From NCBI GenBank assembly GCA_038202795.1, contig JBBREQ010000024.1, positions 1 to 29,360 on the forward strand: a stretch of DNA of 29,360 nucleotides. The letters run 5' to 3'. The notes under the pieces were generated by a model. That model was not told the DNA's origin, searched no databases, and saw nothing but the letters and a program-made list of their open reading frames with translations. The stretch is from PHET01 sp038202795. GTDB lineage: Bacteria; Actinomycetota; Coriobacteriia; Anaerosomatales; PHET01. A program made the position numbers and the translations under genes. Shown one piece after another: positions 15,428 to 22,658 of this stretch (the stretch's first letter is position 1; each line of letters begins with the position of its first letter).

Positions 15428-16297
15428 TTACGTGCGCGGCCCCGGTTCGCCGCCCCGTGAGGTGCGCTCTCGCTCGAGCAACACACGCTTGCGCTCGATG
15501 CCCCAGCGGTAGCCGGTCAGCGTGCCGTCCGCCCCGACCACACGGTGGCAGGGGATAGCGACGGCCACCGGGTTGGAGCCGCATGCCTGCGCGACCGCGC
15601 GCGCCGCACTGGGGCTGCCGATGCGCCGCGCGAGTTCGCTGTAGGTCACGGTCTCACCCGGAGCGATGCGGGTCAGCGCGCGCCAGACGCGCTGCTGGAA
15701 GGCGGTGCCACGCACGTCGAGCGGCAGCACGGGGCCGTGCGCCGAATCATCGATGAGTGCCACGACCGAGGCGACCAGCTCGGCATCGCCGGCGTCGGCC
15801 GGAGCGATCTCCGCCCGCGGGAAGCGCGTCGCGAGCCCGTCGAGCAGGCGTGCATCGTCATCGCCCAGCGCGATGAAGCACACGCCGGTCGCGGTGAGTC
15901 CCACTATCAGACGACCCAGTGAAGCCGAGGCCAGCGCGTAGCGGATCGTCTCGCCCGGCCCCCCCTTCCGGTACGTCGCCGGCGTCATGCCGAGAAGATC
16001 GCCGTGGCGTTCGTACACGCGGCTCGTGGACCCGAACCCCGAGCCGTAGAGCGCGTCTGCCACCGGCTCACCCGCCGCAAGCGAATCGCGCAGGGCAGCC
16101 GCCTTGCGCGCGTCGGCGTAGGCCTTGGGCGTGAGGCCGGTGTGCGCGAGGAAGGCGCGGCGCAGAGCGTCCGGGGACATGCCGGCTTCACGGGCGAGCG
16201 CCGCCAGCTGCGGCGTGCGCTGCGCTCCGGCCGCTGCCGCGTCGATGCGGGCGGTCGCACTAGCGATGGCGGCGGCGGTGTTGGATTCGGTGGACAT
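15428..16297 (-). CDS. Ada-like methylated-DNA-protein cysteine methyltransferase with AraC HTH
   Basis: A 289-residue fusion. Residues about 20-95 form an AraC-type helix-turn-helix (LAREAGMSPDALRRAF and GFGSTSRVYERHGDLLGMTPATYRKGG). Residues about 110-280 are the O6-alkylguanine transferase, with the acceptor cysteine in IPCHRVVGADG (Cys250) and VARAVAQACGSNPVAV-like sequence before it. The layout matches E. coli Ada without its N-terminal zinc domain, whose Cys38 accepts methylphosphotriesters and switches the protein to an activator. The protein could still repair DNA and bind it, but cannot sense damage in the Ada way. The ATG at 16297 has no Shine-Dalgarno and a -10-like TACACT 6 nt upstream, suggesting a leaderless message. 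Confidence 0.88.
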   Translation of the reverse strand: MSTESNTAAAIASATARIDAAAAGAQRTPQLAALAREAGMSPDALRRAFLAHTGLTPKAYADARKAAALRDSLAAGEPVADALYGSGFGSTSRVYERHGDLLGMTPATYRKGGPGETIRYALASASLGRLIVGLTATGVCFIALGDDDARLLDGLATRFPRAEIAPADAGDAELVASVVALIDDSAHGPVLPLDVRGTAFQQRVWRALTRIAPGETVTYSELARRIGSPSAARAVAQACGSNPVAVAIPCHRVVGADGTLTGYRWGIERKRVLLERERTSRGGEPGPRT

Positions 16298-16298
16298 G

Positions 16299-16329
16299 TT
16301 GTCAGTGTAGGGGGTCTCTGTCGTATGCT
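16299..16329 (+). promoter_or_regulatory. Candidate promoter for the lipoprotein gene
   Basis: TTGTCA (16299-16304), a 19-bp spacer, TATGCT (16324-16329), 37 bp before the ATG at 16367. Its -35 overlaps the start region of the divergent Ada-like gene, so the two promoters interlock. Confidence 0.37.
16304..16309 (-). promoter_or_regulatory. -10-like element of leaderless Ada-like gene
   Basis: TACACT on the minus strand ends 6 nt before the ATG at 16297; a poor -35 candidate TAGAGC sits 17 bp further upstream. A start of transcription at or next to the ATG would follow. Confidence 0.33.
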
Positions 16330-16366
16330 CTATCCGATTCGAGCTCCACTGAGGGAGGGGACTGTG

Positions 16367-17119
16367 ATGAGGTACGGACGGCTCATTGGGGCGCTGCTCA
16401 TCGCGCCGACGTGTGCGGCCCTGACAATGGCCGGGTGCGCACGGGTGCCCTTCAGGGACGTTGAGGAGTCCTACGACCAGGTTGTCGAGCACAAGACGGT
16501 CCCCTTGGAAGGCGCTGAGGAACTTCGGGCGCGCATCGAGATGCCCGCCGGTGAACTCAAACTGCGCACAGGTAGCGCGGCCGCGCTGGATGCGGAGTTC
16601 ACCTATTCACGGCCGGCATGGCAGGATCCCGTGGTTGAGTACTCGGTCGAAAGCAGTGTCGGGGTCCTGAGTGTCACTCAGCCGAAGCTCGATTCAGGGA
16701 TTGAGATGGTTGGTCCTGCGCACGGCATCTGGGATATCGGTCTCACGCCGGATGTTCCGCTCGATCTTGCGCTGAAGTTAGGTGCCGGACGCAGTAGTCT
16801 CGATCTGTCCCATCTCAACGTGCGGTCGCTCAACGTGCTGACCGGTGCCGGCGTGACGACCGTCGATCTGTCGGGGCCGCGTGCAGCCGACGTGGGAGCC
16901 GTGATCACGGCGGGCGTGGGCGAACTCACTGTGCGCGTTCCGAGCGGTATCGGCGTGCGCATTTCGACACTTGGCGGGGGCATCGGCGAGTTCTCGGCCG
17001 AGGGGTTCAGCAAGGACGGTGACACCTACGTCAACGACGCCTATGCCAGCGGCGAGGTGAAGATCCAGGTCACGCTGCACCGGGGAATCGGCAAGGCCTC
17101 GGTGGTAACGGTCGACTAG
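16367..17119 (+). CDS. Lipoprotein with LiaF/toast-rack-like beta domain
   Basis: A 250-residue predicted lipoprotein with signal peptide and lipobox ending MAGC (Cys24). After a linker, the chain is a series of short beta strands and Gly-rich turns: ARIEMPAGELKLRTG, IGLTPDVPLDLALKLGAG, LNVLTGAGVTTVDLSG, AVITAGVGELTVRVPSG, ISTLGGGIGEFSAEG. This regular pattern matches the DUF2154 / DUF4097 toast-rack and LiaF-like domains involved in envelope-stress proteins; the family assignment is by pattern. The ribosome site GGGAGGGG lies 5-6 nt upstream of the ATG; an adjacent GTG at 16364 is an alternative. It is divergent from the alkyltransferase gene. Confidence 0.8.
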   Translation: MRYGRLIGALLIAPTCAALTMAGCARVPFRDVEESYDQVVEHKTVPLEGAEELRARIEMPAGELKLRTGSAAALDAEFTYSRPAWQDPVVEYSVESSVGVLSVTQPKLDSGIEMVGPAHGIWDIGLTPDVPLDLALKLGAGRSSLDLSHLNVRSLNVLTGAGVTTVDLSGPRAADVGAVITAGVGELTVRVPSGIGVRISTLGGGIGEFSAEGFSKDGDTYVNDAYASGEVKIQVTLHRGIGKASVVTVD

Positions 17120-17191
17120 CGGGGTTGCTTCGCGCAGGACGGGTAAGAGCTTCTGGCAGGTAGATTACGCTTGAGCCGAGGAGGAGCGCCC

Positions 17192-18133
17192 ATGTCGCTG
17201 GGCGGTACCCGTGCGCGTGTCGTGGTCGTGGGCGGTGCGAACACCGATATCGTGGGGCGGCCGTTCGCGCGTCTTCTAGCGCACGACTCGAATCCTGGCT
17301 ACGTGAAGATCAGCTCGGGCGGAGTGGGCCGCAACGTCGCCGAGAACCTCGCGGCGTTGGGCCTTGTGGTCGAACTCGTGACCGCGCTGGGGGGCGATCA
17401 CAACGCCGTCGAGCTCAGCGTGCGTTGTGAGCGGGCCGGCATCGGACTTGCGCACGCGCTCGTCTCCGCCGACCTGCCCGGCTCGCTCTACATCGCGATC
17501 CTCGATGATGGCGGGGACATGGAGGTGGCGCTCAACGACATGCGCGCGCTCGAACGGCTCACCCCCGTCGTCCTCGAAGAGCGCAAGGATGCCTTCGACG
17601 GAGCGGATCTGGTAGTCGCAGATGCCAATCTCTCGGCCGACTCGCTGGAGTGGCTGGCGCATAACGTAGGCGCACCGCTGGTGCTCGATCCGGTCTCGGC
17701 CGCCAAGGCGCCGCGGGCGAGCGGGGTGCTGGATCGGCTCGCGGCACTCAAGTGCAACGCGCTCGAAGCTGCTGCGCTGCTGGGAACCGGCGAGCCCCGA
17801 GACGCCGATGAGCTGGGCGAAGCCGCTCGCGGCCTGCTCGATCTGGGCGTTGAGCGTGTCTTCCTGACGGCGGGGCATGCCGGCACGTTTTACTGCGACG
17901 CCGGTGGCTGCGGCCACGTTGCCCCGCCCCGCGTGGGCATCGCGAATGCCACCGGGGCCGGCGATGCGTTCACCGCCGGGGTCGCCGCGGCGCTGCTGGA
18001 GGGACTGGGCGTGCGGGAGTGCGCCGCGTTCGGTACGGTGATGGCAGGGTTCGCGCTTGCGAGCGAACACACGGTGAGCGATCGCGTCAGCCGCACGGCG
18101 GCGCGTGAAGCGATGGAGGCGATCGAGGCGTGA
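17192..18133 (+). CDS. psuK: Pseudouridine kinase, PfkB family (PsuK)
   Basis: A 313-residue sugar/nucleoside kinase. PfkB signatures are seen at both ends: VVVGGANTDIVGRPFARL and SSGGVGRNVAENLAALG near the N-terminus, and NATGAGDAFTAGVAAALLEG near the C-terminus with catalytic base Asp258. Context specifies the substrate: the stop codon overlaps the start of psuG, which is the hallmark pairing of pseudouridine degradation, where PsuK makes pseudouridine 5'-phosphate. The ATG at 17192 has GAGGAGG at 7-8 nt and lies 72 bp after the lipoprotein, so the pair may have its own promoter. Without psuG beside it, this would be called only a PfkB kinase. Confidence 0.93.
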   Translation: MSLGGTRARVVVVGGANTDIVGRPFARLLAHDSNPGYVKISSGGVGRNVAENLAALGLVVELVTALGGDHNAVELSVRCERAGIGLAHALVSADLPGSLYIAILDDGGDMEVALNDMRALERLTPVVLEERKDAFDGADLVVADANLSADSLEWLAHNVGAPLVLDPVSAAKAPRASGVLDRLAALKCNALEAAALLGTGEPRDADELGEAARGLLDLGVERVFLTAGHAGTFYCDAGGCGHVAPPRVGIANATGAGDAFTAGVAAALLEGLGVRECAAFGTVMAGFALASEHTVSDRVSRTAAREAMEAIEA

Positions 18134-19080
18134 GAGATGACGGCACCGGCCTGGCCGCGCACATGGATATCGCCTTGGAGGTCGCCGAGGCGCTCGCTGC
18201 GGGTCGACCCGTGGTCGCACTCGAGTCCACCATCATCAGCCACGGATTCCCGTACCCGGCCAACGTGGAGTGCGCTCTGAGTTCTGAGGCCAATGTGCGA
18301 GCGGGCGGCGCCGTGCCCGCGACGATCGCGATTCTGGGAGGGCGGCTGAAAGTGGGCCTCTCGGCCGAGCAGATCGAACACCTTGCTGCGGCAGGTTCCG
18401 CCGGGGTGGCAAAGGCTTCTCGGCGAGACATCGGCGTGCTGGTGGCCCGTGGGGTGGACGGCGCGACCACCGTGGCGGGCACGATGATCGTGGCGGCGCT
18501 CGCGGGCATCCGGGTGTTTGCGACCGGCGGTATCGGCGGGGTGCATCGGGGGGCACAACGGAGCTTCGATGTGAGTGCGGACCTCTTGGAGCTGGCGCAC
18601 ACCGATGTGTGCGTGGTCTGCGCGGGAGCCAAATCGATTCTCGACATTGGCCTCACGCTCGAGGTGCTTGAGACGCATGGGGTGCCGGTCTTGGGCTACT
18701 GCACCCGCGAGTTTCCCGCGTTCTACACGCGCTCGAGTGGGTACTACGTCGATGCACGCCTCGAATCGGCTGCCGAGATCGCGGCGGTTCTGCGCGCGCG
18801 GCGGGACCTAGGGCTCGTTGGCGGGGTGGTGGTGGCCAACCCCATCGCGGCCCAACATGCACTCGATGAAACGGTGCTCGACGGCTGGACCCGTACGGCG
18901 CTCGCGGAGGCGGAAGCGCGTGGCGTCAGCGGCAAGGAGGTCACTCCCTTTCTGCTGGCGCGGCTCCACGAGCTGTCCGGAGGGGCCACCGAGCAGGCCA
19001 ACAAGGAGCTGGTCTACAGTAACGCTCGGCTGGCTGCGGGAATCGCAGAGGCGCTCGCCCCCGCAGGGGCGGGAACGTGA
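18130..19080 (+). CDS. psuG: Pseudouridine-5'-phosphate glycosidase (PsuG)
   Basis: A 316-residue enzyme that splits the C-C glycosidic bond of pseudouridine 5'-phosphate into uracil and ribose 5-phosphate. The key residues known from E. coli PsuG (Glu31, Lys93, Lys166) fall at Glu32 in ALESTIISHG, Lys95 in VAKASRRDI and Lys168 in CAGAKSILDI, the last being the Schiff-base lysine. TGGIGGVHRG and NPIAAQHALD are further family motifs. The GTG start shares its last bases with the psuK stop (GTGA overlap), giving translational coupling. A second start, ATG at residue 12, is possible. The gene ends only 4 bp before the convergent TagH-like gene. Confidence 0.96.
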   Translation: MRDDGTGLAAHMDIALEVAEALAAGRPVVALESTIISHGFPYPANVECALSSEANVRAGGAVPATIAILGGRLKVGLSAEQIEHLAAAGSAGVAKASRRDIGVLVARGVDGATTVAGTMIVAALAGIRVFATGGIGGVHRGAQRSFDVSADLLELAHTDVCVVCAGAKSILDIGLTLEVLETHGVPVLGYCTREFPAFYTRSSGYYVDARLESAAEIAAVLRARRDLGLVGGVVVANPIAAQHALDETVLDGWTRTALAEAEARGVSGKEVTPFLLARLHELSGGATEQANKELVYSNARLAAGIAEALAPAGAGT

Positions 19081-19084
19081 CGGT

Positions 19085-19861
19085 CTAGACCTCGGTGATG
19101 AGCACTTCGTCTCGGCTCGTGCGCGGCTTGCGCGGCCCTTCATAGAAGTCGACGGCGTCATTGACGAGTCCGTCGAACACGAGTCTGCCCTTCTGGAGCA
19201 CGATGCCCCGCTCGCATATCTCCTCAGCTGCACCAGCGGAGTGCGTGACGAAGATGACGGTCACGCCGTCCGTTTCCATGATCTCTTTGATCTTGTCGTT
19301 GCACTTCTCGCGGAACACCTTGTCACCGACGGATAGGGCCTCGTCGACGACAAGGATCTCCGGGCTGATGTGCGCGCTGATCGCGAAACCCACGCGTGCC
19401 TTCATGCCGCTCGAGTACGTCCGCATGGGCTGGTCGATGTAGTCGCCTATGTCGGCGAACTCGACGACTTTCTGTTCGAGTTCGCCGACCTCGGCGGGGT
19501 CCAGACCCCATATCTGGCCGCGCAGGTGGACGTTCTCACGCCCACTGAACTCGAAATCAAAGCCGGCGGTCAGCTCGAGCAGCGCGCTGACACGGCCGTT
19601 GACGACGACTTCACCGGACGAAGGAAAGACCACCCCAGCGATCATCTTGAGCATCGTCGACTTGCCGGAACCGTTCTTGCCCATGATGGCTACGGACTCA
19701 CCGCGCTTGATCTTGAAGCTCAGGTTCTGGTTCGCGTAGACCTCTGTGTAGGGCACCTTCTTCCAGAAGATGCTCAGGAAGCGGTGCTTGTCGCTGCGGA
19801 ACAACTTGTAGCGCTTCGACACCTTCTTGAACTCGATGGCTATCTGGTTTGACTTGGTCAC
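19085..19861 (-). CDS. tagH: Polysaccharide/teichoic acid export ABC ATPase (TagH-like)
   Basis: A 258-residue ATP-binding subunit for export of a lipid-linked cell-surface polymer. Walker A GKNGSGKST follows GESVAIM, the signature is YSSGMKARVGFAIS (the diagnostic YSSGM form of the Wzt/TagH/KpsT group), Walker B is ILVVDEALSVGD and the switch His is in VIFVTHSAGA. It is much shorter than B. subtilis TagH (over 500 residues) and than Wzt proteins with a carbohydrate-binding C-terminal domain, so it lacks any extra domain. It follows the permease gene by 15 bp and is the last gene of the wall-polymer cluster. Confidence 0.92.
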   Translation of the reverse strand: MTKSNQIAIEFKKVSKRYKLFRSDKHRFLSIFWKKVPYTEVYANQNLSFKIKRGESVAIMGKNGSGKSTMLKMIAGVVFPSSGEVVVNGRVSALLELTAGFDFEFSGRENVHLRGQIWGLDPAEVGELEQKVVEFADIGDYIDQPMRTYSSGMKARVGFAISAHISPEILVVDEALSVGDKVFREKCNDKIKEIMETDGVTVIFVTHSAGAAEEICERGIVLQKGRLVFDGLVNDAVDFYEGPRKPRTSRDEVLITEV

Positions 19862-19876
19862 GGGGTATTCTCCGCC

Positions 19877-20704
19877 CTAGAGCACGTCGGCGATATCGCG
19901 CCGCAGCTTCTGGTAGGTGTAGAGGGCGAGCAGCAGCATGAAGACCAGCATCGTCCCGAACGCGAACAGTGCGAACCGGTCCTCCCAGAACCACTGCTTG
20001 TAGACGAACACGTTGCGATACCCCGTGGCCATGAACGTTACGGGGTTGAACATCAGTATGTGCCTGAGTAGGGGGTCCTCGATCCGGTTCACGTCCCACA
20101 GGATGCCCGACATCCAGAAGACGGCTGTCACAAACGAACTGACGACGTTCGCGAAGTCCTTGCTGACCGCCGAGAGAGGCGACGCGAACAGGGCCCATGC
20201 CGTGAAGAAAAACAGGTTCATGAGGAGATAGAACGGCAGCTGAAGATAGTAGATGTCAAGGGGGAAGCCGAAAAGGACGAACAGGAATATGACAAAGCCC
20301 ACGAGCGCCAGATGCACGTAGAAGTGCGAGAGGCTCACGAAGGTAGGGATCGTCGAGACAGGGAACTTGATCTTCGTGACGAGGTAGTCGTAGCGGTTGA
20401 GCGACCTGGAGCCCTGCGTGATCATCTCACTCATGTAGAACCACGGCACGAGTCCGGCGATGAGCCACAGGAAGAACGGATAGCCCTGGATCGGATCGCC
20501 CTGGCGCAGCCCTACACTGAACGCGAACCAGAACACGAAGATGGTGACCGAGGGCTTGATGACCGCCCACATCCAGCCCAGTGCCGAGCCACGGTAGGTC
20601 TTGATGATGTCGACCCAGGCGAGCTGTCCTATCTGGACGCGGTACTCACTGTGTTCGCGCGCGATCTGCGTGACCGCACTCCAGTAGCGCTTGAGCCTCT
20701 TCAC
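19877..20704 (-). CDS. tagG: Polysaccharide/teichoic acid export ABC permease (TagG-like)
   Basis: A 275-residue ABC-2 type membrane protein with six predicted helices. The N-terminal amphipathic region and AWVDIIKTYRGSALGWMWAVIKP, an interfacial element typical of Wzm/TagG/RfbA permeases, precede the first helix. SLNRYDYLVTKIKFPVSTIP is also characteristic (it is the loop after the second helix). Partnered with the ATPase 15 bp downstream it should flip a glycerol-phosphate or similar polymer across the membrane. Its start overlaps the tagD stop by 4 nt (ATGA), so TagD, permease and ATPase form one coupled unit. Confidence 0.93.
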   Translation of the reverse strand: MKRLKRYWSAVTQIAREHSEYRVQIGQLAWVDIIKTYRGSALGWMWAVIKPSVTIFVFWFAFSVGLRQGDPIQGYPFFLWLIAGLVPWFYMSEMITQGSRSLNRYDYLVTKIKFPVSTIPTFVSLSHFYVHLALVGFVIFLFVLFGFPLDIYYLQLPFYLLMNLFFFTAWALFASPLSAVSKDFANVVSSFVTAVFWMSGILWDVNRIEDPLLRHILMFNPVTFMATGYRNVFVYKQWFWEDRFALFAFGTMLVFMLLLALYTYQKLRRDIADVL

Positions 20705-21102
20705 TGCGCCGCCTTGCCCAATCCCTCTTTGATCTCGGTGGTCGAGATGCCGTCCGTGCGCGGAAGGAACACGAGCTCGCAGTACTCCTTGAGGTAGTCG
20801 AACTTGTCGCTGTCGGCCCAGTCGTCACCCATCACGACGATGTCGATCTCGTACTTCCTGACGTCATCGACCTTCTGCTCCCAGTTCTCCTCGGGGATCA
20901 CGAGGTCGACGTAGCGGATGGCCTCGACGATCTCTTTGCGGGTTTCGTAGTCGTGATACGACTCCTTGCCTTTGCCCGCGTTGAACTCGTCGGTCGAGAT
21001 GGCGACCACTAGAAAGTCGCCCAGGTTTTTGGCCCGTTGCAGAATCCGGATGTGCCCATGGTGGAGCAGATCGAATGTCCCGTAGGTGAGAACGCGTTTC
21101 AT
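20701..21102 (-). CDS. tagD: Glycerol-3-phosphate cytidylyltransferase (TagD)
   Basis: A 133-residue nucleotidyltransferase that makes CDP-glycerol from CTP and sn-glycerol 3-phosphate, the donor for teichoic acid polymerisation. Seen: TYGTFDLLHHGHIRIL with the HxGH motif (residues 14-17), the substrate-specific segments VMGDDWADSDKFDYL, and the C-terminal RTDGISTTEIK signature. Length is as in B. subtilis TagD. It starts the second part of the cluster, about 116 bp after the preceding transferase gene, so it may have its own promoter. Neighbouring CDP-glycerol glycerophosphotransferase genes fix its role. Confidence 0.95.
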   Translation of the reverse strand: MKRVLTYGTFDLLHHGHIRILQRAKNLGDFLVVAISTDEFNAGKGKESYHDYETRKEIVEAIRYVDLVIPEENWEQKVDDVRKYEIDIVVMGDDWADSDKFDYLKEYCELVFLPRTDGISTTEIKEGLGKAAQ

Positions 21103-21218
21103 GAAGTCTGCTACCTCCGCAGCCGTTGCGGTTATTCAGTCGGACACATGGTAGCCGTCAACGCCGCCGCTTGCGATGTTTGCGGGTATCGGTTCGGTCA
21201 CGGAATGCCCGAGAGGAG

Positions 21219-22658
21219 TCACTTCTGCGCCGCGGCGGCGGCCTCATCAGCATCGTGAGCCGCCTGCATCACGCGCGCCAGCACCCGCTCACTCGCTTTG
21301 CCGTCGTCGAGGTAGGTGTACGTGGCCGAGAAGGCCTCGTAGCGAGCGATCGTCGCTTGGTCAGGGGTCGCCGAAGCGAGGATGGCCTGCACGAGTTCGG
21401 GCTCCGTCTTGACGATCGGGCCGGGTAGCTCGGCCAGATCGAAGTAGAAGCCGCGGATGTCCTCGGTGTAGTCATCGAGGTCGTACATGTAGAAGATGAT
21501 GGGTCGCTTGAGGTTGCCGTAGTCGAAGAACACGCTCGAGTAGTCCGTGATCAGCATGTCGCTGGCGATGTAGAGCTCGTTGATGTCATCGACTTTCGAG
21601 ACGTCGTAGACGAAGCCTTCATAGCGCTCGAAGTCGAACTGGTTGGCGACGAAGTAGTGGGCGCGGAACAACACAACGTAGTCATCGCCCAAGTCGCGAT
21701 GGAGATCATCGAAGTCCACGCCCAGCTCCAGGGTGTAGCCCACGCCCGTGGTGTGTTGGTTGTCACGCCACGTGGGGGCGTACAGGATGACCTTCTTCTC
21801 GGCGGGGATGCCCAGCTCTTCTCTGACGCGCACGACGTCTTGGCGCGTGTAGTTCGCCAGAACGTCATTTCGGGGATACCCCTCCTCGATGATCGCCTCG
21901 GCCTTGCCGGACGCAACCAAGTCGAATGCCGAGGTGAACTTCTCGGTGGCGAAGCGGGAGGGGGAGAGCAGCCAGGTGAGGCGCTTGCCTTCGCGGCGGT
22001 ACCGCTCGTGGATATCATCGGCCGAATAGAGCGCATTGGCCGAGGAGCCGGGTTCGATATCGCAGCCCAGACGCTTGAGCGGCGTGCCGTGCCACGTCTG
22101 GATGAGCACCTGGGACTCGCGTGGATTCACGTGTGAGGGCATCACCGAGTTGGTCACCCAGAACCGGGCACCGGCCAGCCCTTCGTAGAAGCGCTGCGAG
22201 TGGTAGCGTACCAGGGTTGCCCGCCCGAAGTCCGGGTGCTCGGCGTAGCGGCCGGGCTTCTTGAACGCCCAGATGAAGGTCCAGTCGGCGTAGGCTGGGT
22301 CGGAGAGCATGGCCTTGTAGAGCGCCTTGGGGCTGCACGAGTAGCTACGGCCCATGAACGACTCGAACAGGATCGTCTTGTTGTCGACAGGGGTCTTCGT
22401 GCAGTGATCGGCCCAGTTGCGCGCGCGCCTGCGGCCGATTGCGGCGCGGGAGGCGTCCCGAAAGCGCGGGCTGCGCTTACCGAGGGCCTGCAAGGCGTAC
22501 TTGGCCTGTCGGCGAACCAGCTTCTTGAAGCGCTTCACAGGATTGCGGCGAGGAGCCTGCTCCGCGTCCTCGGCCGAGTCGATGAAAGGGGGGCGCTCGG
22601 AAGAGGGCTCAGTGGGCTGCGGAGTCTGTGGGTCGGGCACGTGCGGTCCTTTCGTCAT
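21219..22658 (-). CDS. CDP-glycerol glycerophosphotransferase (TagF/TagB family), copy 2
   Basis: A 479-residue Glyphos_transf (PF04464-type) protein that adds glycerol-phosphate units to a growing polymer at the membrane. The conserved QTWHGTPLKRLG, APTWRDN, LFRAHYFVANQF and LITDYSSVFFDYGNLKRP elements contain the His and Ser/Asp residues known to matter in TagF. The first 60 residues are Pro-, Glu- and Arg-rich with a basic patch (VKRFKKLVRRQAK), fitting peripheral membrane attachment. It overlaps the previous gene by 4 nt (ATGA). An in-frame GTG at 22640 has AAAGGA about 6 nt upstream and could be the true start. It is a clear paralog of the preceding gene product. Confidence 0.92.
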   Translation of the reverse strand: MTKGPHVPDPQTPQPTEPSSERPPFIDSAEDAEQAPRRNPVKRFKKLVRRQAKYALQALGKRSPRFRDASRAAIGRRRARNWADHCTKTPVDNKTILFESFMGRSYSCSPKALYKAMLSDPAYADWTFIWAFKKPGRYAEHPDFGRATLVRYHSQRFYEGLAGARFWVTNSVMPSHVNPRESQVLIQTWHGTPLKRLGCDIEPGSSANALYSADDIHERYRREGKRLTWLLSPSRFATEKFTSAFDLVASGKAEAIIEEGYPRNDVLANYTRQDVVRVREELGIPAEKKVILYAPTWRDNQHTTGVGYTLELGVDFDDLHRDLGDDYVVLFRAHYFVANQFDFERYEGFVYDVSKVDDINELYIASDMLITDYSSVFFDYGNLKRPIIFYMYDLDDYTEDIRGFYFDLAELPGPIVKTEPELVQAILASATPDQATIARYEAFSATYTYLDDGKASERVLARVMQAAHDADEAAAAAQK

